Both the position numbers and the translations under genes were made by a program. Shown piece by piece: positions 9,886 to 19,300 of a DNA stretch of 64,000 bases. Source of the DNA: Limnochordia bacterium (GTDB lineage Bacteria; Bacillota; Limnochordia; DUMW01); assembly GCA_023230925.1 (NCBI GenBank), contig JALNWK010000004.1, forward strand, positions 1 through 64,000, in the 5' to 3' direction. The notes below the pieces were generated by a model. The model was not told the DNA's origin. It saw nothing but the letters and a program-made list of their open reading frames with translations, and did no database searches. Position 1 is the first letter of the stretch. Each line of letters opens with the position of its first letter.

Positions 9886-10710
9886 TGGCATAGCTCCTTT
9901 CATTTCTACCCGTACTATACACGACTCCCACATGTTACTAGCTTTTAGTTCGTCCTTATCTCTCCTTCCTGCCGGAGTTCCCTGTACTCCAGCTAATAGC
10001 ATTGTCACCATACTCATATCGTCTTTGAGTGATTTAGATCCGGCCTGGATCAGTAGCATTCTTGCCTTTACCGAACAAGGGAGACTAAAGGGGCTTTGCA
10101 TCAATCCAATTGAGTCAACCCTTGATTAACGAAAGCATGGTAAAAGGACCTATCTGTTACTATGTACCCTCAGTCTTATCTTAAATCCATACACACTATC
10201 ATATGTGCAGTGTTAAGCAAACTATTCAATTTTCCAGCCGACTTCTTCCACAATCTGTGTAAAGTTAACTATATTGTATCCCGGAGTGAGTTAACCGTCA
10301 AGCGGCGAACATTGACTGTACATCTTATTCACAACTTACCCAAACACCAATGAAACCGAACACACAAAGGCAATCCGGCATATGGTAAACCCTTTTTCCC
10401 AAACCCTTTTTGCGCAAAGCCCAGATTCGCTTAAAATGTTTGTTTGCTGAAAGGAGAACCGAGGGAATGGTGCGGTCGCTGACTAAAAGGTGTAATAAGG
10501 CTCAAAAGGAAATGGAAGACAGTAAAGCAGTGCTTAGAACTTCGTTAAACCGACTTTGTCCCATCAGTGCAACCCCACCGCGTTCGGTCCTTGTCAGCTT
10601 AGCACATGGGAGGGTCTGGGATATTTCGCATACGTGTAGGGCGCCTGTTGCTCCATATGGTGAACACCCTCCGCTAGCATTGACGGGACTGTCTTATCCT
10701 CAGACCTTGT
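9886..10710. other. Long upstream region of binding-protein operon
   Basis: About 825 bases with no supported gene. Plus-strand frames here (10162-10353 and 10410-10886) have arginine/proline-rich, low-complexity translations and the second overlaps a better gene on the other strand. A minus-strand TATAGT at 9914-9919 is a possible -10 for the operon, but no good -35 was found. A tandem of AAACCCTTTTT-type words occurs near 10387-10410. No tRNA or riboswitch was recognised. Confidence 0.45.
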
Positions 10711-11196
10711 TTAGCCGGACACTTCGTCCTGACCGGTCTCGGCATGGAGCACCGTCAAATTTAGGGTATCGTTTTCCCAGGAAATTTCATAGGAGACAAT
10801 TGCCCTTTTATCATCCGGGAACAACTGCTCCTTGCGTTGGAGCAATGGCTGCACAAGAACCCAGATCTCGGGCGACGTCTTCCTAAGATTGTTTATAGCA
10901 TCGAGTCGGGCCTTGGGCGGTAGTACTGATAGGTTCCAGGCAACAAGGGCAAGCTCGATGATAACCTGACAATGTCTGTCCGTTTTTGTCCGCTTTGTGA
11001 ATATCTCCGCAACCTGAAGCACTCGCTCAGACAACTTAGGCAAGGTAGAGGGAGAACTCCTGAAATCTACCTTTTCCCTATCAATCACACCTTTTCGATG
11101 AGCATCTTCAACAAGACGTCGCCTTACGTTCTTGTCAGTGTAGTCCTGTACCTCTCTCGCTCGTTTCTCCCGTTTTGCTCGGCTTTTTCTGCCCAT
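10711..11196 (-). CDS. Hypothetical basic-N-terminus protein (161 residues)
   Basis: I do not recognise the family. The ATG at 11196 has GGGGG seven bases upstream. The first 30 residues are very basic (MGRKSRAKREKRARE), suggesting nucleic-acid contact, followed by predicted helices including SERVLQVAEIFTKR and QVIIELALVAWNLSVLPP, and a C-terminal beta-rich tail. No signal peptide, no Cys cluster. N termini of this sort occur in SEC-C-associated proteins, but no C-terminal zinc motif is present. It stands alone between a LacI gene and a sugar cluster. It reads as a real gene by start signal and composition, function unknown. Confidence 0.6.
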   Translation of the reverse strand: MGRKSRAKREKRAREVQDYTDKNVRRRLVEDAHRKGVIDREKVDFRSSPSTLPKLSERVLQVAEIFTKRTKTDRHCQVIIELALVAWNLSVLPPKARLDAINNLRKTSPEIWVLVQPLLQRKEQLFPDDKRAIVSYEISWENDTLNLTVLHAETGQDEVSG

Positions 11197-11957
11197 CCTA
11201 TTTCCCCCTGTAATACTGCGCACTATTCTGCGGACATATTACCCTACACATTATTCCGTTAAGACCACCAACATGTCTTTAAAACACCAAACCGATCTAA
11301 CCTCTAAAGACCATGGTAGGAGCATTCCTGTAATTCAACTTTGAAAATAATGGTGCCTCGCATTAGAAATAAAGTGTGGCCTTGCTATTCACAATCTTAA
11401 CCGAATGGAGCTACCTGACATGAAGTATACCTAGAATGATAAGATTATGCAAATCACGGGGAGGACGGGGTATGACTAAGAAATTTACGCATCTTTATAG
11501 ATTATAGATGATACTATTCCGCTGCAAAACGAGAGTGAACGATTCAAGGTTAAGGAGCCTAACAAAAGGGCGTTTGGGACAGCAGATCACAATTAGCCAG
11601 CGTTACTCCACTAAAACAGGCAGGTATGTGTTCTTATTAGATGAGGCCTTAGGATTACCCGCACCGAGGCCAGTCCGGCACCGATGGACTGTTTGCTGCT
11701 GTAAGCTGTTCTGAAATCCTCATGTCGGGCTGCTGTTGATAGGATTGAGCAGATCATGGACAGACGAGTGGTACGCCATGAGACAGTTAGCCAAGCTGTC
11801 TCCATTGTTGCGCCTGCTGGAGCAACCACTTCGTAGTTGCCAGACTTATCAATATTGTAAACCTCAACTAGCACAGCACCTGCTATTGTTTAACTCTTCA
11901 GATGTTATGCCCCGGACCCTGTTCCCCTTCTCCATAATAACAATAACTTAAGCTTTG
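11197..11957. other. Intergenic region, no recognised gene
   Basis: About 760 bases between the hypothetical protein and the LacI gene. A minus-strand 87-codon frame (11611-11874) and a plus-strand 68-codon frame (11508-11714) lack ribosome binding sites and recognisable domains. The minus frame begins with a beta-strand-like stretch (VEVYNIDKSGNYEVVAPAGA) directly downstream of an in-frame stop, so a decayed gene remnant is possible but not demonstrated. Confidence 0.4.
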
Positions 11958-12917
11958 CTAACTACAACCACACGACTCCTTAAGGACCAGTTGTCCGGGA
12001 ACAATCAGATTACCGTAGGATGTATCACCATTAACTAGATCCCTAAGCAAGACGCCTGCAATCTCACCTATTCTGTAAGCCGGAACATCGATTGTGCTGA
12101 TCGCTGGTTTACTGCTAGCACCAATCGATAGATTATCACAGCCAAAAATGGCAAAGTCCCCAGGGACTTGCATCCCCATAGCACGAATCACATTAAGTAT
12201 CTCAATCGCAACTAGATCGTTCTCCGCGAGCATTGCTGTTGTACTTGCAGCAATTCCTCGGATTTTATTCTCTAGTTCCGCGTATTTCTTAAGACCAATA
12301 ACCCGTAGCTGTCCCTTGTTCTTTTCAATGGCTTCCCTGCAACCTTCCAGTCGCAGTCGCGACCAAGAGGTCATCGGTTCCAGATGCACATATGCAAAAC
12401 CAGTATGTCCATGTTCAATTAAGTGCGATGTTGCCTCATAGAAAGAGTTGTGATTATCTAAGGAAACGGTTGAGACCCGTTTATCTGAGCTTTCTCGGTT
12501 TATGACTACGCATTTGACATCTAATTGGAGTAAGGCTTGCAAAATCGGATGGTCTACCTCGCCGCCGAAGAATATGACTCCATCAATCCGTTCGGCCCCA
12601 ACTAGTATCGAACTAATCGGAAAGGCATCTGGACTTGGAGCAACAGCAACTAAGCAAATAGAATCCCCTAACGCATTCTTCGCCCCTTCGTAGAAACCGT
12701 TATAGATTTCACTACTGGACATCGAACCGTCGGTACACACAACTGCCAAGCGGAGTTGTTTCTCAGGCTCTTGGATCATATAGCCCATTTCCTCGGCAAT
12801 GGTAATGATCTTCTTCCGCGTTTCAGGTGCCAAGGTCCCTTTATTTCTGAGCGCCTGTGAAACAGCACTTAACGATACGTTTGCCCTCTGGGCGATATCC
12901 TTCATCGTAACACTCAT
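11958..12917 (-). CDS. LacI/GalR family transcriptional regulator
   Basis: A 319-residue regulator: helix-turn-helix at residues 5-50 (MKDIAQRANVSLSAVSQALR), hinge helix APETRKKIITIAEEMGYM, then a periplasmic-binding-protein-like effector domain (about 57-319) with typical DGVIFFGGEV, NHNSFYEATSHLIEHGHT and FAIFGCDNLSIG segments. It would repress sugar genes until an effector binds. GGGG lies seven bases before the ATG. An inverted repeat at 12948-12971 in its own promoter region suggests autoregulation. It is upstream of the GH16/GH43/GH5 cluster on the same strand and is its most likely local regulator, though 2 kb away. Confidence 0.92.
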   Translation of the reverse strand: MSVTMKDIAQRANVSLSAVSQALRNKGTLAPETRKKIITIAEEMGYMIQEPEKQLRLAVVCTDGSMSSSEIYNGFYEGAKNALGDSICLVAVAPSPDAFPISSILVGAERIDGVIFFGGEVDHPILQALLQLDVKCVVINRESSDKRVSTVSLDNHNSFYEATSHLIEHGHTGFAYVHLEPMTSWSRLRLEGCREAIEKNKGQLRVIGLKKYAELENKIRGIAASTTAMLAENDLVAIEILNVIRAMGMQVPGDFAIFGCDNLSIGASSKPAISTIDVPAYRIGEIAGVLLRDLVNGDTSYGNLIVPGQLVLKESCGCS

Positions 12918-12947
12918 AGTAGAGCCCCGTTGATATGCACTATATAC

Positions 12948-12971
12948 ATAAACTTTATATACTCAGTTTAT
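12948..12971. promoter_or_regulatory. Candidate operator of adjacent LacI regulator
   Basis: Inverted arms ATAAACT (12948-12954) and AGTTTAT (12965-12971) separated by ten bases, 31 bases upstream of the LacI start and next to a minus-strand TATAGT that could be the -10. Position and symmetry fit autoregulation; no second copy was found by eye. Confidence 0.4.
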
Positions 12972-13087
12972 CACGGCCAATTCTGGGTGTCAATAGCTAG
13001 ATCGTTCTGCTTTGCATCAGGTCACTAAACCGCTTTCACTGCTAGCTAAATGAAGTACTTGTAGTAACGATACCCAGGAGATCAATA

Positions 13088-13116
13088 ATAGACCAACAAG
13101 AATCATGTTGGTCTAT
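13088..13116. terminator. Perfect hairpin, possible terminator
   Basis: Eleven-base arms ATAGACCAACA (13088-13098) and TGTTGGTCTAT (13106-13116) with a seven-base loop. It lies in the gap between the SIMPL-protein gene and the LacI gene, both on the minus strand, where it could end read-through. There is no T-run. Confidence 0.4.
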
Positions 13117-13363
13117 CACTAAACAATCCTTCCGCGCCGCAGAGCACAGACACAGCACGAACCACTATTGAGGTCACTGCACTATTACGGAAACATATGG
13201 ATCACAAGATGCATGGGGCACAGCTGGCAGTCGAAAATGAGTATCCAATCGATACAGCTCCTTGCACAGCACTAGATCGTTCTATGAACCTACTCTTACC
13301 AGCCGACCACTTCCTGTGTCCTGCATGCCAAACTCTACGGAAAGCTAATACCACAAAAAAGGG

Positions 13364-14080
13364 TTAATCCAACAGTAGGTACTCCACAGTAGTAACGACA
13401 CGGATTTTCTTAATATCTGGGGTATAGCTATCTAGATCCTCAATGGAGAAGTATCCCTGTTGCGCAGAGCGGATCTTCCCGATTTTGCTGCCCGAATCCT
13501 CCGCAAACTGCATGGCGGCCCTGCGAGCATCTTTGGTCGCCTCCGCAATCATCTCCGGCTTTATTTCATTAAGTCCGGTGAAGATAAATTGGGGGCGATG
13601 CTCATAACTACGGGATAGCAAAACACCGTCTTTTACTAGTTCATCAGTTGTGTTCATCACTGCCTTAACCTCATCGACGCTAGATGTACGGAGCAACACC
13701 ACCGCTTCAGCACGATAGCGTTCGGCGGGTTTGTTCTCCCCAAAATACATACTCCACTGATCTGCTACCTCGGGTGAGGTGGTGCTAATCTCATCCTCAT
13801 CGAAGCCACTACGCAGCAAAAAGGCACGAATCTTACCTTCGGTTGTGCTCAATGTGGCATGGAGGTTTTCCAAACTATCTGCGCTTACGGTATAGCTTAG
13901 GGGCCACAAGACCAGATCTACCTTCACATTGCGTTCGGCCAAACCCTTCACACTGACCACTCGATCCGCTCGTTTCCAAACCATAACGGCTTCCTTTAGT
14001 TGGATTCCACTTAGTAACAGCCCGAATGCCAACAGAACCCCTAGTACCGCCGCAGATTTCGTACTAGTCTGCCATTGCAT
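13364..14080 (-). CDS. SIMPL domain (DUF541) envelope protein
   Basis: A 238-residue protein with one N-terminal membrane segment or uncleaved signal (about residues 9-30) and a SIMPL/DUF541 domain from about 40 to the end. Family hallmarks include RVVSVKGLAERNVKVDLV near the start and the late helix AEATKDARRAAMQFAEDSGSKIGKI. SIMPL proteins form oligomeric rings in the envelope and are linked to stress tolerance; no enzymatic activity is established. The start ATG has a GGAGGGG site close upstream. It is not obviously part of either flanking sugar cluster. Confidence 0.88.
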   Translation of the reverse strand: MQWQTSTKSAAVLGVLLAFGLLLSGIQLKEAVMVWKRADRVVSVKGLAERNVKVDLVLWPLSYTVSADSLENLHATLSTTEGKIRAFLLRSGFDEDEISTTSPEVADQWSMYFGENKPAERYRAEAVVLLRTSSVDEVKAVMNTTDELVKDGVLLSRSYEHRPQFIFTGLNEIKPEMIAEATKDARRAAMQFAEDSGSKIGKIRSAQQGYFSIEDLDSYTPDIKKIRVVTTVEYLLLD

Positions 14081-14329
14081 GACGATCCCCTCCTGATCTT
14101 GATTAATAAACCCCTATGTATCCCCTATTATCAAACCTCAATATTAATCACAAGCACCATAATATGATGGGTCGAAAAGAAGATAAGCCTGGCCGGGGAA
14201 CAGCGCTACACATAAACTACCATCGTACCTAGCACGATTAGACAGGATTCATAATTGAAGATGGATGTGAAGCTAAGTATATTCTACTCCCCATTCACGG
14301 AAAAAGCAAGGTTATGGTCCTAACATGTA

Positions 14330-14366
14330 AGGTGCCTAGACCAGAACAACTCTGATCTAGGCACCT
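14330..14366 (-). terminator. Terminator-like hairpin after GH172 gene
   Basis: Arms AGGTGCCTAGA (14330-14340) and TCTAGGCACCT (14356-14366) pair perfectly and extend inward by four more pairs after one G-T wobble. It begins seven bases past the stop of the GH172 gene, the last gene of its cluster. No T-run, but position and stability support transcript-end formation. Confidence 0.6.
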
Positions 14367-14372
14367 AAACTA

Positions 14373-15380
14373 CTAAGGGATACTCTGATGATCTGTGTTT
14401 CTCACCCGATACCAGCAGAGAAGCTCTTCTGGGCCAGGTAAACCTCTGCCTGTTCCTGCGGGATCTTCAAGGTACAGGTAGGTTACACTAGAGTAGGCGA
14501 AACGATCCTTGTAATCCTTAAAGGGATGCTTAAACATAAAGCGCAGACCCTGGGAAAAGCTAATCCTATCTGCTTCGTGAATGCGATACATAGCAATCAG
14601 AGAGTTTAGTGCGTCTTTGATCGGTACCCCGTGGAAAGGTCCAATAAATGGTCCCTCCCGGAAGTACCATCCTCCACAGAAGTAGTCTTCCAGTCCGGTC
14701 CCTACCAGTCGCGGCTGTTTTTCATTATCTATATACACATATTCAGGGGCCTCAAGGAAGCTGAGATTATTCAGTTGCTCCCCTTGCATAGACAGACTAC
14801 AACCAACGTAGTGCCCCCTACCTTCGATGGAACACATCTCGAAGGCTTCTGTAAGTCCCTTGCCCGTGGAAAAATGGGTATGGAAATAGCCAAGATCCCT
14901 ATCTAGGTCGGGATCCAGTTGGTACAACACATTCGCAAATATATCCGTATCCACAACCTGATCACGGTTCTCCACTTCAATGCGAAAGCCCCTTTGGAAG
15001 GGCATGGGGAACTTGCAGAAAAAGCCACCACTGGACATACCGAAGTATCTATTGGCGAAATTACCCACCTCACAAAGACCAATACCGAAAAAGTCCCCTA
15101 CCGGAGCCTCCACTGCAGGTAGCTTTTCATCATCCCAATAAATCCGGAGGATTAACGTCTTAAGTATTGTCTGACTAATTGGGGCGGGAGGATTCCACCA
15201 CTGATAAAACCAGCCAGGAAAGGTTATCCAGATATTCGAAATATATCCAGTGCCCTTCACCTCTCCAATGACTTTGGTTTCACCCTTTGGCACAAAGATG
15301 GTCTTTTGCCTCGTCGTAGAGTCAAAAGTAGTAAGCTGCTGTGTTGTCTCTTTGGTAAACTTGGCAATCCGCGTATTCAC
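14373..15380 (-). CDS. GH172 (DUF2961) family protein
   Basis: A 335-residue protein of the DUF2961 family, now GH172, whose characterised members act on fructofuranose or arabinofuranose glycosides. Family features visible include GYISNIWITFPGW, the VEAPVGDFFGIG segment, SSGGFFCKFPMPF and the late GTGLEDYFCGGWYF. There is no signal peptide, so it should work in the cytoplasm. GTG at 15380 is preferred over TTG at 15383 because GGAG lies seven bases upstream. It starts 19 bases after the GH43/GH32-like propeller gene and closes a four-gene unit. A furanosidase acting on imported fragments fits the context. Confidence 0.9.
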   Translation of the reverse strand: MNTRIAKFTKETTQQLTTFDSTTRQKTIFVPKGETKVIGEVKGTGYISNIWITFPGWFYQWWNPPAPISQTILKTLILRIYWDDEKLPAVEAPVGDFFGIGLCEVGNFANRYFGMSSGGFFCKFPMPFQRGFRIEVENRDQVVDTDIFANVLYQLDPDLDRDLGYFHTHFSTGKGLTEAFEMCSIEGRGHYVGCSLSMQGEQLNNLSFLEAPEYVYIDNEKQPRLVGTGLEDYFCGGWYFREGPFIGPFHGVPIKDALNSLIAMYRIHEADRISFSQGLRFMFKHPFKDYKDRFAYSSVTYLYLEDPAGTGRGLPGPEELLCWYRVRNTDHQSIP

Positions 15381-15399
15381 CAAATCACTCCTTCACAAT

Positions 15400-16320
15400 C
15401 TAGTCATCCCAAAACAGTGGTGCAAGTTCAACCCCGCCTTGGCCCCAACCACAGCGACTGACATACCAATTCCCATCACTATCCACAATCACCTCTAAGG
15501 CGTGGGCCGGGATATGACCTACCAGATCCTTTAGATCCCAATGAAACGGGTTTCTGCTTTTGAACACGTCTGTTCCCACGTAACCACCCCGGGGTCCAAT
15601 AAACAGGTAGTAATATCCATTGCGCTGGACCACAAAGGGAGACTCAGTAGGACCACCGTAGGTTCCTTCCATTGGGTCTGTAAAGACGATCCTTCTTTCA
15701 CCCCAGTTGATCAGGTCTTTACTGGTCCGCGCTGCCACCACATGGTTCCCCCCAAAGGGCTTTGAATTAGCAGTATAATACATGACCCACTCATTACCGA
15801 CTTTTAGAATCATGGGATCCCGGGCATCAAAACCATCAACTACCAGAGGGTTCGCCCGATGTCTTTCCCAGTGCCACAGATCCTCCGATGTAGCTAGGTG
15901 AATCTTGTACTTGGTATGATCAGGATCCCCGGCACAGTAAAACATGTAGTATAGGCCATCATGGTAAACTACATGGGGTGCCCACAGATGCACCTCCCGC
16001 CAATTGTCCCAGTCGGCACTTAGGGCAAAGGGTTGCTTGTCCCAGGGTTGTTGGAGAAGGGTCGAAGCTGTGGCATGGGCGAAGTTCTTCTCGTCCAAGG
16101 GGTTAGCTGGCTCCTCGTGGGTAATGCCAAAAAGGTGCCACGTCCCATCAACACCTTGCACAAAGCAATGGTCATTAATGTACCACTGTTCCTTCTCCCC
16201 AACACTAGGATCATAGATCCGTACAAACTCCCCTGCCCGCACCTGGCCTTGGGCCATGGCCGGAACCGCCTTTACCATAGCCAAACAAACCACGAATAGT
16301 CCGAGTAGCAAAATCGTCAT
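15400..16320 (-). CDS. Secreted five-bladed propeller glycosidase (GH43/GH32-like)
   Basis: The ATG at 16320 is chosen for its AGGAG site seven bases upstream; the longer frame to 16389 has none. It gives 306 residues with a signal peptide ending near AMAQG (residue 23). A five-bladed propeller triad can be placed at D50 (INDHCF), D168 (DARDPMI) and E226 (PTESPFV), the layout of clans GH-F and GH-J. The family assignment between GH43, GH32 and newer related families cannot be settled by eye. Its pairing with GH172 suggests furanoside-containing glycans such as arabinofuranosyl or fructosyl polymers. Signal peptide and operon position indicate extracellular action. Confidence 0.8.
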   Translation of the reverse strand: MTILLLGLFVVCLAMVKAVPAMAQGQVRAGEFVRIYDPSVGEKEQWYINDHCFVQGVDGTWHLFGITHEEPANPLDEKNFAHATASTLLQQPWDKQPFALSADWDNWREVHLWAPHVVYHDGLYYMFYCAGDPDHTKYKIHLATSEDLWHWERHRANPLVVDGFDARDPMILKVGNEWVMYYTANSKPFGGNHVVAARTSKDLINWGERRIVFTDPMEGTYGGPTESPFVVQRNGYYYLFIGPRGGYVGTDVFKSRNPFHWDLKDLVGHIPAHALEVIVDSDGNWYVSRCGWGQGGVELAPLFWDD

Positions 16321-16392
16321 AAACTCACTCCTGGAAATATGATGAAGTCTACTACTTAACAATCTAACAACCTCCCTCCAGTGGGTCAAGGC

Positions 16393-19300
16393 CTATTGGC
16401 CAAACACTACCTCCACGGTGGTCTCTCGATCCTGTTCTAAGGCAAGCTCCACTTGGTAGAAGCCACCACCAATGGAAGCAAACGGTACTGATGTCCCGTT
16501 GACGTACACAGCAGCCGGTGTTCTTTCGGGCCCGGGTATTTGCTCTTTAGAAGAGGGGTTTCTCCATGTCCACTCGTAGTAACAGGGACCATCTTCAAGT
16601 CCAATTAGTTTGGTCGTAAGGGTTCGTCTCACACCATCCCACTGGTTCTCACTCACTTTTGCCGATGTTACTGGTGCCCATACTTGAGGGATCGCCCCCT
16701 GAATAATCGATTGGAAGGCTGCTGCATAGAAGGAAAAGTGCGGCAGAAAACCCGTACGATCCAGCAGTGATTTTAGCTGTAGGGGTTCTTCGCCGAAAAG
16801 GATGCCCCGGGCGAAGACGTGGGCCACTGACCAATCATTTCCATAATGCCTTCCATCGAAATCGTTAACGGCATTGGCATCATACCAATTGGGATGATAT
16901 CCCGGCATACCGACAAACTCCCACTCATACATCTGCTCAAAGCGATGTTCTGCATATAGGCGGAGTTGGGCCGGGTTATTCCAGTAAAGCCAATTTGTGG
17001 ACGACCACAGACTCCGCGGATCCTGCGTCTGCGCACCAGTCCACTCGAAATACCCATCGATACCGAATTCTGTTAGAACATCGTCCTTAGCTTGTCTTCT
17101 GGTCGGCTTTCCCGTGTAATCGTGCTGCACCGCGTAATCCACCGACTTGATCCATTGGGGCAGATCAAAGGCGGCATAGATCGATAAAGCCTGTTTCGCT
17201 GCCCGATAGGAGGCATCCTGCCATAGATGATCGTCACCGACCATTTTCGCAAGTCTGGCGGCACCAAGCATGCCCTCATAGGCGAAGCAGATCCCATCGG
17301 AAAGACTGGTAAAACCGTAGACACTGGACAACGTACCAGACCAGGCCCAATCGAAGAAGATCTGGTAGTATGCATATAGACCCTGAATCTCCTTCCACAG
17401 GTCTTTTGAGACAGCATCGTCGTAGAAGTAAGCATATACCCACGTCCAGTCTAGCTGCCTTCCGTTGTACCATTCCCGATCGAAGGGTTCCTCGGCCACC
17501 CACACCTTATTACTCATGACGTACTGCTGACCGCTGGTAGGATCAATGATAGTCTGGAGGCTCTCCTTGGCAAAGGTTGGATCGAAAAATCTAGGTAGAC
17601 TGGTTCGGGCCAATATCCTTTCCTTCCCTCCTAGCAGTGGGTAGACATTAGCTAGGGTTTTTGCCGTAGAACCGTTATATTCCGTATCCGACTTTCTCGG
17701 TTCCACAGGGCAGTACTGCCAGACATACGCCATCAGCTCTGATTGAAGTTTCTCCAGTACCGGATCATTAGTTATACTAATGGGCACCAACATCTGATCC
17801 CGACTGCTTGGTATGGGGATCTGGTAGGTTAGCTCTTCGCCGAGCCGATACGCATAGGGACCAAAAAACGTACCAACATTGCTTTCAATGATTGCCCCAT
17901 CGATCCACTTCACTGGATAACCTGAGCGTTGCGCCAGCATTACAACCGGGGGTACCGGTGCGATCTGAATAGGTTCGGTGGACCATTCATCCTGCATCAT
18001 GTGATACTGGAGACTGTTGGTGATGGTCACCACCCGGTTAACATCATCCACCACGGCAGTTTCCTCTAAGGCCTTTGGAAAACAAGCCAGTGCCCTGCTC
18101 CAAAAATCGGCAAATTCCCGGGCCTCTTTTGGCATGCCAGTTAACCATTTTTCACCCTCTTGCCGCATTATTCCATAAAGAGGCATCACCCCAATGCTCC
18201 CTGCAGCTTCAGGAAAACTGAAAACCACATCCTTACCCGTAATCTGGATCAGGGTTGGGCGCCTTTCTAGGCGAATCAACATGGGTAAGACATCCGCACT
18301 GCCCGACTCCGGGTGATTCCACAACAGCAGCCACGGCGCCCCAAGGGCGGAACCGGGTAACGTCTCATCTTTCTGCACAGAAGCAACCTGTCCTTCAAGA
18401 TCGACATAGGCGACATAGTCTAAGGACAGGCCGTTGGTCCATTTCCAACTGGAGGCCTCGGTCTGGTACAAGACAGCTGGGAAGGCCCGGGAGATCATGA
18501 TCTTGGTGTTTACCTCAACACCATCTTCTTCAGTACATACCTCACCAACACCCGTTACCCAGTCGGCCACAGTTACTTTCGGTGTTTTCGTTAGTGTTCC
18601 CGCAAGTTCGACAGAACCTAGGTCGAGACTACTACCGTCAGGGTAAAATGTGGGCCAGTACAGAGTCTGTACTGGCGCGTCCTTAGTTATGTTAAACGTA
18701 AGTAATCCCTCAGAATCTGTATGCAGTACACCAGTACCCTTACCAAAGGAACCGAAGGTACCAACACTGCTTAAAGACGCCTTTGGCTCGTAGGTATCGA
18801 CGCCAACAACGCTATGCTCCACCGCCCTTTGACCTCCAATCTCCCCGGTAAGCCTTGGATTAACAATGCGCACTTCTACCGGTGGTACTCCCTGGGGCAC
18901 GTTTGTCGCAAAGACTTTCATGGCCCAGGCAGTCATGCTTTCTAGGTCAGCTTGATCCAGTTGTCCCCATAGCCCCTCGGGAGCACCATCACCAATGGGT
19001 ACCTTTAATGTTACCCATTCGCCAGGTTGTAGGACAATTGCACCCATATCAGCGGCCTCCGTCCAACGACCGGAGGGAAACAGAACCGGTTTGGCCTTAA
19101 TCTGAATCCCAGTATCTACATCCTCGAGATACAAATCTACTTCAAAGTAGTCCCAGCCTCGCCAATCCTCAAACACCTGCATGTCCACAATTCCTTGGGA
19201 GTAACCTTCTTCCTTAAAAGCAAAGTGAGTATATACCGCAGGCTCATCCTGGGGTCCCTTCTTGGACGCATCAAACATAACCTTATAGGGTTTTCCATCC

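Larger units (their letters stand above)
12918..13363. other. Intergenic region upstream of LacI gene
   Basis: About 445 bases with no gene. It holds the candidate LacI operator (12948-12971) and a separate perfect hairpin (13088-13116). The remainder up to the SIMPL-protein stop shows nothing I recognise. Confidence 0.5.

Noticed and set aside
10410..10886. 158-codon plus-strand reading frame
   Set aside because: Overlaps the better-supported minus-strand gene 10711-11196, has no ribosome site, and its translation is Arg/Pro-rich as expected of an antisense shadow.
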